DNA of 64,000 bases from Sphingobium yanoikuyae (GCF_013001025.1 NZ_CP053021.1:1815501-1879500); one strand, 5' to 3'. Positions 33,600-43,323 are shown, counted from the stretch's first letter. The notes: generated by a model not told the origin, from the sequence alone. Made by a program: numbers and translations.

Positions 33600-35159
33600 T
33601 CAGGCGATACGCTTGTCGTTCGTTTGCCAGTAGCGGTCGCGAATCTCGCGCTTGTAGAGCTTGCCGGTCTCGTGCCGCGGCAGTTCGCGCTCGAAATCCA
33701 CTGATCGCGGGCATTTGATCGCACTCAATCTGGCGCGGCAATAAGCGATAAGCTCTTCGGCCAGAGCATCGCCGGCTTCCGTCCAGTCGCGCGGCTGGAC
33801 CACCGCTTTCACCGCCTCGCCCATGTCCACGTCGGGTACGCCGATTACCGCGACGTCGGCAACCTTGGGATGGAAGCTCAATATATTCTCCGCTTCCTGC
33901 GGATAGATGTTCACCCCGCCCGAAATGATCATGAAGCTCTTGCGATCAGTCAGGAACAGATAGCCGTCGGCGTCGAGATAGCCGACATCGCCCAGCGTGG
34001 ACCAGTCGGCGTGGAGCGGATTGCGCGCATCGGCCGTCTTCTGTTCGTCGTTGAGATATTTGAAGTCCCAGCCGCCCTCGAAATAGACGATCCCCTGCTC
34101 GCCGGTGGGCAGTTCATGGCCTGCCTCGTCGCAGATATGGATGGTCCCCCAATCCGCCCGGCCGACCGATCCTTTCTTACGTAGCCATTCCTGCGACGTG
34201 ATGAAGGTCGATCCATTGCCCTCCGACCCGCCATAATATTCGTAAATAATTGGTCCCAGCCAGTCGATCATCGCCTGCTTGACGTCGACCGGGCAGGGGG
34301 CGGCGGCATGGACGACATGGGTGAGGGAAGACAAATCATAACCCAGCCGTTGCCCATCTGGCACGCGCAACAGGCGCAGGAACATCGTCGGCACCATCTG
34401 GGTGGAGGTGACGCAATAGGTCTGGATCGCTTCGAGCGCGGCTTCGGGGGTGAACTTGCCCAGCATCACGACCGTCCCGCCCAGCCGCTGGACGGAGGTG
34501 GAAAAGGCAAGGGGAGCCGTGTGATAGATTGGCGCGGGGCTGAGGAAGACGGTGTTCGGCCCTACGCCATAGCGGCTTTTCTGTCGGTCGGCGAGCATAT
34601 GCGGCTCGGTCGCCGGGCCGCCGGTCAGCGGCAGGCGGATTCCCTTGGGCCGTCCGGTCGTGCCGGATGAATAGACCATATGGAAGCCCGCGCTCTCGTC
34701 AGCGATCGGAGTGCCCGGGAAAGGCGCGATGGCATCGTGCCAATGGCTCAACCCCGACTTGTCGCTGTCGGCGGTCAGGATGGTCGCGAGTTTCGGACAC
34801 AGGCCAGGTTGCTGTGCCAGCAGATCGTCGAGCGCAGCCATGCCCGCATCCGCAACCAACAACCGCGCCTCACAATCATTGAGGATATAGGCCGCTTCAT
34901 CCGCTGTCAGCTTGGTGGAGATCGGTGTGATATAGAGGCCGGCACGCTGCGCTGCCCAGTAAATCTCGAAATAGCGCAGTGTATTGGGCAGCCAAATGGC
35001 GATCGTGTCGCCCGCGCCGATGCCAAGAGAGCGGAAATAATGGGCGCCCTGGTTGCCGACCGTTTCCAGCGCGCCATAGGTCAGCGTTTCGCCGGTTTCG
35101 GCCAATATGGCAGCAGGTCGGGCCGGTTCGGTGGCGGCGTGAAGGCGCGGATGCATCAT
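33600..35159 (-). CDS. AMP-dependent acyl-CoA synthetase
   Basis: A 519-residue ANL ligase. The P-loop is YSSGTTGRPKGI and an aromatic/acyl pocket region reads PAPIYHTAPLAFS. EYYGGSEGNGS follows, then STLGDVGYLDADGYLFLTDR at the hinge and a terminal HETGKLYKREIRDRYW with the catalytic lysine. The layout matches fatty-acid/steroid-side-chain type synthetases. TGAGGAG precedes the ATG pair. It is 57 bases downstream of the TonB receptor on the same strand, with a hairpin between, so import and activation of the substrate may be linked. Confidence 0.87.
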   Translation of the reverse strand: MMHPRLHAATEPARPAAILAETGETLTYGALETVGNQGAHYFRSLGIGAGDTIAIWLPNTLRYFEIYWAAQRAGLYITPISTKLTADEAAYILNDCEARLLVADAGMAALDDLLAQQPGLCPKLATILTADSDKSGLSHWHDAIAPFPGTPIADESAGFHMVYSSGTTGRPKGIRLPLTGGPATEPHMLADRQKSRYGVGPNTVFLSPAPIYHTAPLAFSTSVQRLGGTVVMLGKFTPEAALEAIQTYCVTSTQMVPTMFLRLLRVPDGQRLGYDLSSLTHVVHAAAPCPVDVKQAMIDWLGPIIYEYYGGSEGNGSTFITSQEWLRKKGSVGRADWGTIHICDEAGHELPTGEQGIVYFEGGWDFKYLNDEQKTADARNPLHADWSTLGDVGYLDADGYLFLTDRKSFMIISGGVNIYPQEAENILSFHPKVADVAVIGVPDVDMGEAVKAVVQPRDWTEAGDALAEELIAYCRARLSAIKCPRSVDFERELPRHETGKLYKREIRDRYWQTNDKRIA

Positions 35160-35175
35160 GGCTCCTCAAAATAGC

Positions 35176-35209
35176 GCCCGCGCGCGCCTGGTGAGGCGAG
35201 CGCGCGGGC
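35176..35209 (-). terminator. GC-rich hairpin after the TonB receptor gene
   Basis: GCCCGCGCGC (35176-35185) and GCGCGCGGGC (35200-35209) are perfect inverted copies with a 14-base loop. On the minus strand the hairpin is followed by CTATTTTGAGG, a weak U tract, and then the ribosome site of the synthetase. It may attenuate rather than fully stop read-through. Confidence 0.5.
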
Positions 35210-35216
35210 CATGGTG

Positions 35217-37373
35217 TCAGAATTTATAGCTGCCTGCGATGCCGTAGGAGATCGGCTGCGCCCAGGCGATGGCGTCGCGGGCCGAACTTTCCGAACGCGA
35301 ATTTGCGTATGTGGCGTCGGTCAGATTGCGTCCCCACAGCGTCAAGCGGACCTGTTCGTTCAGCGACCAGCTGATGTCGGCATCCAGCGTGAAATAGGAT
35401 GGCTGGCGGATACGCTCCTGGAAACTGTAGTTGATCTTGCTCGACCAATAAGGACGCACGCCGAACGCCACCTCCCCGCCATTGCCGAGCGGGAAGCGGT
35501 AATTGGCCGCCGCGCTCAGTGTCAGTTCGGGCGCGCGCAGCATCTGGTTTCCGCTGGCGTCGGCCAGGCTCTGCACATTGCCGCAGTTGCGATCAGGGCA
35601 AGGCGCACCGTTGAGAAGCGTGGCGGACGGCGTGAACGCCGGAGCGCCAGGGAAGCGGGTGAATTCGGCATGGGTATAGGCGATCGCCGCGCGCGCATCG
35701 AAATTGGCGGACGGGCGCCAGGCCGCATCCAGCTCGAACCCGTAGACCTCGGCTTTCGCCGCGTTGAACAGGCGTGACACCCCGGACGTATAGTCATAGG
35801 CCGTGACCTGAATGTCGTTATATTTGTACAGATACGCCGCAGCGTTGAAATCGAGCAGCCGGCTCGCGCTTTTGAAACCGACTTCATAGGCGTCGATCTT
35901 CTCCGGCAACACTGGAATGGTCGATGGGGACGAGATGTTGTAGAGGCCGCTCTTGAAGCCCTTGGAAAAGGTCGCATAGATGTTCGACCGATCACCCACG
36001 TCATAGCGCAGGCCGAAACGTGGCGTCCACGAATTGAAGGTCGCGGACGTATCGACCGTATAGGCTGCGCCGGGCAGCCCGCGCTTGAACCGGCGCTTTT
36101 CGCTGCTGTAACGCACTCCCGCGATGACCGAAACTCTGCCCAGGTCATAGGTGCCGTCAGCAAAGCCGGAAATGGAATCGCTGGTGATGCGCGCCTTGTA
36201 GAAAGGACGGCCGTTGAGGTTCCAGCTCTTCGATCCCGCCGCGTTCCAATAATAGAAGGCGCCTATGACCCACGAAAAATCGGCGCCGGGCGGCGACGTG
36301 AAATTGATTTCTTGGCTGAAGCTGTCGTTGAACTGGTCGTAGGTCGCATAGGATGCGGGCGCATAACTCGAATCCAGGTCTGTCTCGATATAGTCCTCTT
36401 CGGTTCGATAGCCTGAGATCAGGTTCAGCGTTGCGAAGTCGAATTTGATCGATCCGTTGAGCGCCACAGACTCGGTATTGGCGTCGATCCTGGTCGGCAG
36501 TTCCTGGCTGACATGGCGGCGATCGGTGGCGACGGGCAGGGAATTGGGGAAGTTGCGGCCTACTGTATTGCCGTTGAGCGAGGTATAGTTGAGGCCAGCC
36601 GGATCATTGGTTTCATTGTGCGATCCTGACAGGACGAACTTCACGTCGTCGCTGGGTTCGAACAGCAATTTGGACCGCAGGTCCAGGCTCGACTGCTCAC
36701 CGCGCAGCGCATTGGTGCGAAGGTCGCGCACGAACCCGTCCGAACTGCGATAATAAGTGGAGAGATCCGCCGCCAGCGTATCGGTCAGCCCGGTGGTCAC
36801 ATAAGCGCTCAACTTATATTCGTTGAACCGCCCGTAGCTGGCGTTGATCTGGCCGGACAGACCATGACTGGGGTCGCGCGTCGTGATGAGGATCGCGCCG
36901 CCGGTGGCGTTGCGCCCGAACAGGGTGCCCTGCGGCCCCTTCAAAATCTGCACGGATTCCAGATTGGCCAGGTCGAACATCGCGCCGGTCTGGCTGGCGA
37001 CATAGACCCCATCGACATATATGGCGACATTCGATTCCGCGCCTCCACCCTGCACGCTGGCGCCGATGCCGCGCACGGTGGGTTGCAGATATGCGCCGGT
37101 CTTGTTGATGATGACGCCCGGTGCCTGGCGCGTGAGGTCGTCCATGCCGTTGACGCCGGCGCGGGTCAGCTGCTCGCCGCTGATCGCTACGATGGATGCG
37201 GGCACGTCTACCAAACGCTCCTCGCGCCGCTGTGCGGTGACGATGATGTCGGTATAGCCATCGGATCGCACGTCTGCCTGTGACGTGGCGGATGTTTGGG
37301 CTTGGGCCGACATCGCGGCCGTCATGGCGATCATGGATGCTGCGCCGGACGCAGCACGACATACGCACTTCAT
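35217..37373 (-). CDS. TonB-dependent outer-membrane receptor
   Basis: A roughly 718-residue receptor: signal peptide with ...MSAQAQ, then a TonB-box-like DIIVTAQRREER, and a plug domain with GVNGMDDLTRQAPGV and GPQGTLFGRNATGGAI. A 22-strand-type beta barrel ends in an aromatic-terminated strand (GIAGSYKF). Such receptors import large or poorly permeable molecules across the outer membrane with TonB energy. I used the second ATG (37373), which has GGGAG five bases upstream. It is divergent from a GntR regulator and precedes a synthetase. The substrate is unknown, probably the growth substrate of the island. Confidence 0.9.
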   Translation of the reverse strand: MKCVCRAASGAASMIAMTAAMSAQAQTSATSQADVRSDGYTDIIVTAQRREERLVDVPASIVAISGEQLTRAGVNGMDDLTRQAPGVIINKTGAYLQPTVRGIGASVQGGGAESNVAIYVDGVYVASQTGAMFDLANLESVQILKGPQGTLFGRNATGGAILITTRDPSHGLSGQINASYGRFNEYKLSAYVTTGLTDTLAADLSTYYRSSDGFVRDLRTNALRGEQSSLDLRSKLLFEPSDDVKFVLSGSHNETNDPAGLNYTSLNGNTVGRNFPNSLPVATDRRHVSQELPTRIDANTESVALNGSIKFDFATLNLISGYRTEEDYIETDLDSSYAPASYATYDQFNDSFSQEINFTSPPGADFSWVIGAFYYWNAAGSKSWNLNGRPFYKARITSDSISGFADGTYDLGRVSVIAGVRYSSEKRRFKRGLPGAAYTVDTSATFNSWTPRFGLRYDVGDRSNIYATFSKGFKSGLYNISSPSTIPVLPEKIDAYEVGFKSASRLLDFNAAAYLYKYNDIQVTAYDYTSGVSRLFNAAKAEVYGFELDAAWRPSANFDARAAIAYTHAEFTRFPGAPAFTPSATLLNGAPCPDRNCGNVQSLADASGNQMLRAPELTLSAAANYRFPLGNGGEVAFGVRPYWSSKINYSFQERIRQPSYFTLDADISWSLNEQVRLTLWGRNLTDATYANSRSESSARDAIAWAQPISYGIAGSYKF

Positions 37374-37519
37374 CATCTCTCTCCCATCCTGTCTTCTTCG
37401 TCTTTTATGCCGTCGAGAAACTACGGCGCGGCACAATTGTCAATCGGATAGACTCAAATCGATAGCGATATAAATGTGCGGGCTGGCAAAGCCGGGCGGC
37501 CCTTCCTAGAAGTAGGGTC

Positions 37520-38284
37520 ATGACCGCCGACTATTCCTTCCTTCCCTCGCGCAATGTCGCGGACCAAATCGCCTCCACGCTGCGCAGCGAAATTGCCGCC
37601 GGCACCTGGGGCGTGGGGCAGATGCTGCCGGCCGAACATCAATTGATGGAGCGGTTCGGCGTGTCGCGCCCGTCCTGCCGCGAAGCCTTGCGCATCCTCC
37701 AATCGGAAGGATTGCTGGAAATTCAGCGCGGCAATCGGGGCGGCGCGCGGGTCGTTCCGCCCGATCCCAGCCGAATCGCCCTGTTCGCGGGCGTGTTCCT
37801 GCAAATGCGCAATGCGACGATCACCGAAGTTTTCGAGACGCGCATGACGATCGAACCTGCCGCGGTCCGCTCCTTCACCCGCCATGGCACCCGCGAGATA
37901 CTGTCCCAACTCGCACAAAATGCCGCGTCGCAGCGTTTCATCGTCCATGACCGGCCGAGCTTCTACCAGCGCGGCCGCGATTTTCGCGAGTTGCTCGTGC
38001 GCAATTGCGGCAGCGAATCGCTGCGGCTCCTGTGTCTGGTGATCGGCGAGATTGCCGACATGCAGCTATCCGTCCTGTCTCGCGCGCTGCCGCACGATCC
38101 CGACCAGGAGAGCCGTTTCCTGACCGCAATCCGCATTAAGGAGGAAATGATCGCCCATATCGAGGCGGGCGACGGAGAGGCGGCAGGGCAAAGCTGGCAC
38201 GGCTATCTGCGTTACTATCTCGACCGGCTCCATGAAATCACGCCGCCCGAAACCCGCACGATGAAGCCGTTTCCGCTCGACTGA
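37520..38284 (+). CDS. GntR-family regulator (FadR/FCD type)
   Basis: A 254-residue regulator. The N-terminal winged helix holds EIAAGTWGVGQMLPAEHQL, RFGVSRPSCREALRIL and GLLEIQRGNRGGARV. The C-terminal all-helical FCD domain has EVFETRMTIEPAAVR and a HIEAGDGEAAGQ...HL-like end. FCD domains bind organic acids, often with a metal. Divergent from the TonB receptor and 104 bases before an MFS gene, it probably regulates uptake. AGAAG precedes the ATG. CAAATCG repeats lie in both neighbouring promoters. Confidence 0.88.
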   Translation: MTADYSFLPSRNVADQIASTLRSEIAAGTWGVGQMLPAEHQLMERFGVSRPSCREALRILQSEGLLEIQRGNRGGARVVPPDPSRIALFAGVFLQMRNATITEVFETRMTIEPAAVRSFTRHGTREILSQLAQNAASQRFIVHDRPSFYQRGRDFRELLVRNCGSESLRLLCLVIGEIADMQLSVLSRALPHDPDQESRFLTAIRIKEEMIAHIEAGDGEAAGQSWHGYLRYYLDRLHEITPPETRTMKPFPLD

Positions 38285-38309
38285 AACCACGCCTTTACGC
38301 CATTGCGCA

Positions 38310-38340
38310 CAAATCGCTTTCGGATTGCTGCCAAATCGCT
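38310..38340. promoter_or_regulatory. Two CAAATCGCT direct repeats, 22 bases apart
   Basis: CAAATCGCT occurs at 38310-38318 and 38332-38340, two helical turns apart, upstream of the MFS gene. A related CAAATCGAT lies at 37455-37463 in the TonB receptor/GntR gap. A GntR-binding role is possible but unproven. Confidence 0.3.
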
Positions 38341-38388
38341 ACCGTATAGGGGTCAGGCCGCAAAAGGCCGGCGAGGAGAGGGCAGGTC

Positions 38389-39738
38389 ATGAGCGGTACG
38401 GTGACGGCAGAAAATCGCGTGGGAAATGCTGCCACTCCCATGGACGATCACGGCTATCCCCGGCCGATCGTCGCCTGGACCAGCACCATCATCCTCATGT
38501 TGCTCTTTGCGACGGCCTATCTTGACCGGCAGATCATATCGCTGATGGTCAAGCCCATCCGCGCGGAATTCGGCGTCGGCGATTTCGAGGTCAGCCTGCT
38601 ACAGGGGTTCGCCTTCGCCGTGCTTTACGCTCTGTGCGGCCTCCCGCTCGGCATGGCTGTCGATCGCTATCCGCGCCGCTGGATCGTCATGGGCGGCGTC
38701 CTCATCTGGTCCTGCGCCGCCATGGCGGCGGGTCTCGCCACCAGCTACAGTCATATATTGATCGCCCGCATTTTCGTGGGCGCGGGGGAGGCGGCTCTGG
38801 CGCCCGCCGCCTATTCCATCTTGTCGGACCTGTTCCCCAAGCGGCGTCTGACCTTCGCGCTGGGAGTCTTCATGATTGGCGCATTGCTTGGCGCGGAAGG
38901 CTCTCTGGCGATCGGTGGTTATATCCTGCACATGGCCGCCAACGGCATTGCCGTCCCCTTGCTTGGCCGGCTGGAGGCATGGCGGTTCGCCTTTGTTGTC
39001 ACCGCGCTGCCAGGCTTCGTCCTCGCGGCGCTGGCCATCTTCATCCATGAACCTGAGCGTACGCGACCGGCCGGCGTGGGCGCGGGATGGGGCGACGTGT
39101 TCCGCTTCATGGCCAGTCGCAAGGCCTTCTATTTCTGCCAGATTCTCGGTTTCTCGCTGGTCATGGGGCTCGTCTATGCGCGGCTTGCCTGGAATCCGAC
39201 CTTCCTCATCCGTTCCTTCGGCTGGAGCGTGCAGCAGGCGGGCTATGCGTTGGGCGCCTTCGGTCTGGTTACGGGCGTCGCGGCCCTGCTGATCGGCGGA
39301 CGCATCGTCGACTGGATGTTCGCGCGTGGCCAGCGGGACGCGCATTTCCGCTATTATGTCGTGGGCGGCGTCGTAATGGGCCTGTTCGGTGTTACAACCT
39401 ATCTTGCGCCGAACCCGACCTTGTTCTTCGCCGGATCGCTGATCATCATCTTCCCGCTGAACATGGGCGCGATCGGCGCGTCGGCCGTGCAGGTCGCGAC
39501 GCCGCCGCACCTGCGCGGGCGGATATCTGCGCTCTATCTGATGAGCGTGGCTCTGTTCGGAATGACCCTGGGGCCAGCGGTCGTCGGTTTCCTGACGCAG
39601 CATATATTCGCCACCGACGCGAGCATCGGTCTCGCGCTGGCCTGGACCTACGGCGTCCTTGGCCCGATCACCGCGCTGCTCTTTTTCATCGGCCTCGCGC
39701 CGATGCGCGAGGCCGTCGCGCGGGAAGGCGAATGGTAA
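38389..39738 (+). CDS. MFS transporter
   Basis: A 449-residue membrane protein with about twelve helices. The first helix is followed by YLDRQIISLMVKPIRAEFG, and loop 2-3 carries GMAVDRYPRRW, a typical facilitator motif A variant. Members with this N-terminus are common next to catabolic genes in sphingomonads, where substrate uptake is assumed. GAGGAGAGGG precedes the ATG. Likely under the GntR regulator upstream. Confidence 0.85.
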   Translation: MSGTVTAENRVGNAATPMDDHGYPRPIVAWTSTIILMLLFATAYLDRQIISLMVKPIRAEFGVGDFEVSLLQGFAFAVLYALCGLPLGMAVDRYPRRWIVMGGVLIWSCAAMAAGLATSYSHILIARIFVGAGEAALAPAAYSILSDLFPKRRLTFALGVFMIGALLGAEGSLAIGGYILHMAANGIAVPLLGRLEAWRFAFVVTALPGFVLAALAIFIHEPERTRPAGVGAGWGDVFRFMASRKAFYFCQILGFSLVMGLVYARLAWNPTFLIRSFGWSVQQAGYALGAFGLVTGVAALLIGGRIVDWMFARGQRDAHFRYYVVGGVVMGLFGVTTYLAPNPTLFFAGSLIIIFPLNMGAIGASAVQVATPPHLRGRISALYLMSVALFGMTLGPAVVGFLTQHIFATDASIGLALAWTYGVLGPITALLFFIGLAPMREAVAREGEW

Positions 39739-39791
39739 CGAATGCGCTTCGTCGATTTCTCCTTTTTCTCCCGATCATTCTTCCATATCAG

Positions 39792-39807
39792 AAACAGGAA
39801 CCTGTTT
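39792..39807. promoter_or_regulatory. Operator palindrome AAACAGGAACCTGTTT
   Basis: Perfect seven-base arms around AA, 17 bases upstream of the SDR start at 39825. The nearly identical AAACAGGAACCTATTT occurs at 43071-43086 before the porin gene, so the two promoters probably share one regulator. Confidence 0.6.
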
Positions 39808-39824
39808 AAGAAAGGGCGGTGAGG

Positions 39825-40658
39825 ATGAGGATCGACGGCACTATGGCGGTGACTGGCGCAGGCGGCGGCATCGGCCTTGGCATCGCTGCAGAATCCGCGC
39901 GGCGGGGCTACAGGACATTGGCGCTCATCTATGAAGAGGCGCAGCGCGCCGATGTGGAGCAGGCGGTGCATGGTTTGCCCGGCGCGGTCGACGTTCAGGT
40001 GCTCGACATAACCCGGCCGGGCGATTTCGCCTTTCCAGATGATCTCGACGTGCTGGTCAACAATGCCGGCATCCGCCTCAAGAATCTTCCGATCGAACAT
40101 ATCCCGCTCGAAGAATGGCGGCTCTATTTCGAAGTCAATTTTCTCGGCCATGTCGCCATGACACAGCGTGCCATCCCGATCATGCGCGCACGACACAAAG
40201 GATTGATCTGCAACATCAATTCCGGATCGATCTATAATCCCATGCCCTTCCTCGCACCCTACCGCGCGACCAAGGGCGCGATGATGGCCTTTACCGAAAC
40301 CTTGCGGGCTGAGGTGGAACAGTTCGGCATCTCCGTTCTGGAAATCCTGCCCGGCGCGGTCAAGACCGGTATCAACAAGGAGTCTGTTACGGTCCGTGTC
40401 GCACACGCGATCGAATATCCTGCCTATGAAGCCATGGCGAAGCGTCAGCGCGAACTGTTCGCGGGCGATTTCACCATCTGGTCGATCGAGGATGCCGCCC
40501 GCTTCATCGTCGATGCGATGGAGGACAATAAGGGGCGGATGCGTCATGGGAGCGACCCCAGCAGCGACGCGATGGCCGTGTCCGGCTGGCGCCCCAATGG
40601 CGGTGAGGAGCAGATCGCCAATTTCATCGCGATGATCGACCCGACCAAGCAGCGATAA
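39825..40658 (+). CDS. Short-chain dehydrogenase/reductase
   Basis: A 277-residue SDR. TGAGGGIGLGIAAES binds cofactor, LVNNAGIRLKN follows, the catalytic Ser is in NINSGSIYNP, Tyr/Lys are in YRATKGAM and the substrate loop begins LEILPGAVKTGI. ATG 39825 was chosen over GTG 39819; both follow AAGGGCGGTGAGG. The C-terminus (MRHGSDPSSDAM) is longer than in basic SDRs. Controlled from the palindrome at 39792 and followed 78 bases later by an enoyl-CoA hydratase with its own promoter box. Confidence 0.84.
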   Translation: MRIDGTMAVTGAGGGIGLGIAAESARRGYRTLALIYEEAQRADVEQAVHGLPGAVDVQVLDITRPGDFAFPDDLDVLVNNAGIRLKNLPIEHIPLEEWRLYFEVNFLGHVAMTQRAIPIMRARHKGLICNINSGSIYNPMPFLAPYRATKGAMMAFTETLRAEVEQFGISVLEILPGAVKTGINKESVTVRVAHAIEYPAYEAMAKRQRELFAGDFTIWSIEDAARFIVDAMEDNKGRMRHGSDPSSDAMAVSGWRPNGGEEQIANFIAMIDPTKQR

Positions 40659-40693
40659 GGCGTCAGCGAGGCGAGGTGGGCTGGCCAACCTGT

Positions 40694-40706
40694 ATAACTA
40701 TGTTAT
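40694..40706. promoter_or_regulatory. Perfect palindrome ATAACTATGTTAT
   Basis: ATAAC-TAT-GTTAT lies 30 bases upstream of the hydratase start and matches the AACnnnGTT theme found at 18170, 28752 and 51538. Probably an operator overlapping the -10 region. Confidence 0.5.
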
Positions 40707-40736
40707 GGGCAAAATCCATAAATCAGAGGAGCCCGT

Positions 40737-41531
40737 ATGAGCCAATATGAGGATATCGCCCTTTCCGTCGCCGACCGTATCGGGACCCTGACCCTTAACC
40801 GGCCCGAAAAGGGCAATACGCTGCGCCCGCAGACTATGGAGGAAATCTGTCGGGGCATGGACGCGCTGACTGCCGACCCTGCCGTGTCTGTGATCGTGCT
40901 GGCAGCGGCGGGCAAACATTTCTGCGCGGGCGCCGATTTTGCCTTTCTCGATGAACTCACCCGCACCCCGGCGCCGCAGATCAAGGCGCAGATCTACTCC
41001 CATTTCCAGGGCGCAGCCAAGCGCATCTACCATTGTCCAAAACCCACGGTTGCGTTGGTGCAGGGGGCCGCCGTCACCGTCGGCTGCGAATTGTCGCTCG
41101 CCTGCGACTTCCGCATTGTGGCGGACAATGCCTTCTTTCAGGAAAGCTGGATCAAACTGGGCATCATGCCGCCGCTGGGTGGCGTCTTTCTGTTGCCGCG
41201 GCTCGTCGGCCTTGGCCGTGCCACACAGATCGTGCTGCGCGGCCTGCCAGTCAAGGCGCTGGAGGCTGAGCGGATCGGTCTGGCGTCCGAACTGGTCGGG
41301 ATCGACGCGCTGGCCGATCGCGGCCGGGAACTGGCGCTGGAACTCGCCGCCATCGCTCCCCTCGCCTATGCACAGGTGAAGGAAGCGCTGCATCGCGGGT
41401 TGGAGACATCCATGGAGGCGGAATGGTCCACCAACGTCCTCAACCAGGCGATCCTGCTGGGCACGGAGGATTTCAAGGAAGGGCTGGATGCGGTAAAGAG
41501 CAAGCGTGCGCCGGTATTCACCGGTAAATAA
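40737..41531 (+). CDS. Enoyl-CoA hydratase/isomerase
   Basis: A 264-residue crotonase-fold protein. TLNRPEKGNTLRP is the N-terminal strand, AAGKHFCAGADF gives the oxyanion loop, GCELSLACD holds the first acidic residue and ESWIKLGIMPPLGG the second region. Hydration or isomerisation of an enoyl-CoA is expected. An AGAGGAG site lies before the ATG. A hairpin at 41552 follows the stop. Confidence 0.86.
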   Translation: MSQYEDIALSVADRIGTLTLNRPEKGNTLRPQTMEEICRGMDALTADPAVSVIVLAAAGKHFCAGADFAFLDELTRTPAPQIKAQIYSHFQGAAKRIYHCPKPTVALVQGAAVTVGCELSLACDFRIVADNAFFQESWIKLGIMPPLGGVFLLPRLVGLGRATQIVLRGLPVKALEAERIGLASELVGIDALADRGRELALELAAIAPLAYAQVKEALHRGLETSMEAEWSTNVLNQAILLGTEDFKEGLDAVKSKRAPVFTGK

Positions 41532-41551
41532 TGTAGCGTGACGGAAGTCGG

Positions 41552-41577
41552 CTCCAGTCAGTCAATCCTGACTGGAG
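41552..41577. terminator. Hairpin between convergent hydratase and porin genes
   Basis: CTCCAGTCAG (41552-41561) pairs with CTGACTGGAG (41568-41577) over a six-base loop. No strong T run follows on either strand, but the site between converging genes supports a terminator role. Confidence 0.6.
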
Positions 41578-41590
41578 CGACTCCTATGCT

Positions 41591-43050
41591 TCAGAACGCC
41601 AGAAAGAGTGAGGCCGACCCCAGCAGCACATTCTTGTATCCCGGTAGGAACGTCGGGTTGAACACATATTGCAGTGCGGGTGCGATACGGACGCCGGGGC
41701 CCAGATGGACTGCATAGGCACCCGATATGCCGACTTGGTGCCGGGCGGTGTCGATTCCGCGCAGCGCATAGGATGCGTGCAGGTCTTCGCTGAACCGATT
41801 GTAACTGACGGTCAGGTTTAAAGAATCGGTCGGCCTGGCGTTGAATGGGCCAACATAATAGGCCCGTATCTCGCCCGCATGGCTGAAAGCACTGACTGAT
41901 TTGCGCGCCGCGCTGTAGCTGGCGCCCAGATAAAGGCCTCGGAAGAACAATTGGTTGTCGGGCCGGGTCGCCTGATAATCAATCAGCGCGTAATAGGAAT
42001 AATTATGGTCGCTGCCGCCCAGGAAGCGGTCATAATCCGACATGTTGTAGAGATAGCCCGCCCGCGCCCAGAAGCGGCGCTGCGTGGGAGATGCTTTGCG
42101 CCGGATACCCACTTCGCCGATATCAAGAGCTTTGGCATTATGCTGATGCCAATCAAGGCCGATTCCGTTCGTTCGGATTTCTTCTGCAATTCCGCGGGGG
42201 TTGAGCGATCGCTGCACCCCGCCCAGCAGGTAAAGGCTCTTCTTGCCGTTGATCTGGACGTTGACGCCAGGCGTGGTGGCCGGTTCTGCGCTCAGGCCAG
42301 CCTGAACGGGCAGCAGCGAGACAAGCCCCGTCGTCAATGTCGGATTCCCGCCGGTGATAAGGCCCGCGAAATGCAGATAATTCTGCAAGAAGCCCGCTTT
42401 CACCTCCACCGTATGATTGGCGAAGCCATGATAGATGGACAGCGTCTTGAAGGTGATCGAATTGCGGCATTGGGGGCGAAGCTTGTTACCGAATAGCCGC
42501 CGCCGACCGTCAGCATCGTGTCGCCCAGGGCGATGTCGTCCAGCGTCTTGGTGACGTAGATGTTGAGCGCGTTGTTGCGCAGCGTAAATTTCTGGCCATT
42601 GTAGACCTGTGGATCGCTCGGCATACCGGTGGCGGTCAGAGATGTTTGAACTGACGAAGCCGACTGCATCTCGACCCCGATGCCGTGATCGGCCAGCGCG
42701 TCGCGAAAGCCGCCGCGATTGCCCACGATAGTGTCGATGATGCCCGGGAACTGCGTTGTCAGCATGGGTTCGCGTAACTTGTCGAAGCGCGCATAGTCTT
42801 TGGGATTGCGTTTTGCCGGCCTGCCCGTTGGCGCAAGCGATGAGGATCCGGGTGATAAGCGCGATAATGGAGAGCCGGTCTTGTCCGATTGTTCAGGCTG
42901 TGTCGCACCCTTGTTCGGCATTGGATCGGCAGGACCATGCTGCGCGCTCTGGGCGCTGGCCGCGCCAGTCCAGCACAGGCTGCATGTGACGGCCAGAGCG
43001 CCCAACGACAGAGTTGAACGCGAAAGGCGGCTCATTCTAAGTAACGGCAA
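41591..43050 (-). pseudogene. OprB-type carbohydrate-selective porin with one frameshift
   Basis: Two overlapping frames together form one OprB-family porin. The first encodes a signal peptide and the N-terminal part (PGIIDTIVGNRGGFRDALADHG, then NNALNIYVTKTLDD) up to GYSVTSFAPNA. The family text then continues in another frame as SITFKTLSIYHGFANHT and on through beta strands to the terminal FLAF. The shift lies near 42455-42475, by a CCCCC run, and equals one missing base. The start is TTG 43050, six bases after GGGAGAG. OprB porins admit sugars and small acids. A sequencing indel cannot be excluded. Confidence 0.75.
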
Positions 43051-43070
43051 TGCATACTCTCCCGACCCGA

Positions 43071-43086
43071 AAACAGGAACCTATTT
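43071..43086. promoter_or_regulatory. Operator-like AAACAGGAACCTATTT before the porin
   Basis: Differs by one base from the palindrome at 39792-39807 and lies 21 bases upstream of the porin start on the opposite strand. The remaining 43087-43323 holds no gene or clear structure. Confidence 0.55.
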
Positions 43087-43323
43087 ATATAAGTTTGTCC
43101 CGTAGCGAGGCCGCAGGTTGAGCGCTAGTCCGATCATGGGCTGCAGATTGGGTGCGCAGCGATTTTTTGGGAAAATTGAGGCGGGTCACTGAATTTTGCG
43201 ACGAATGGACCTTTCCGAAGGCAGATTATTCGTGGCCAAGTGGCTGACAAAATAGGCAGAAAACGAATCACGACCGGCGGTGCGGTCGTGCGTGGACCTT
43301 TGGGATTGTCCTCACCCAATGCC

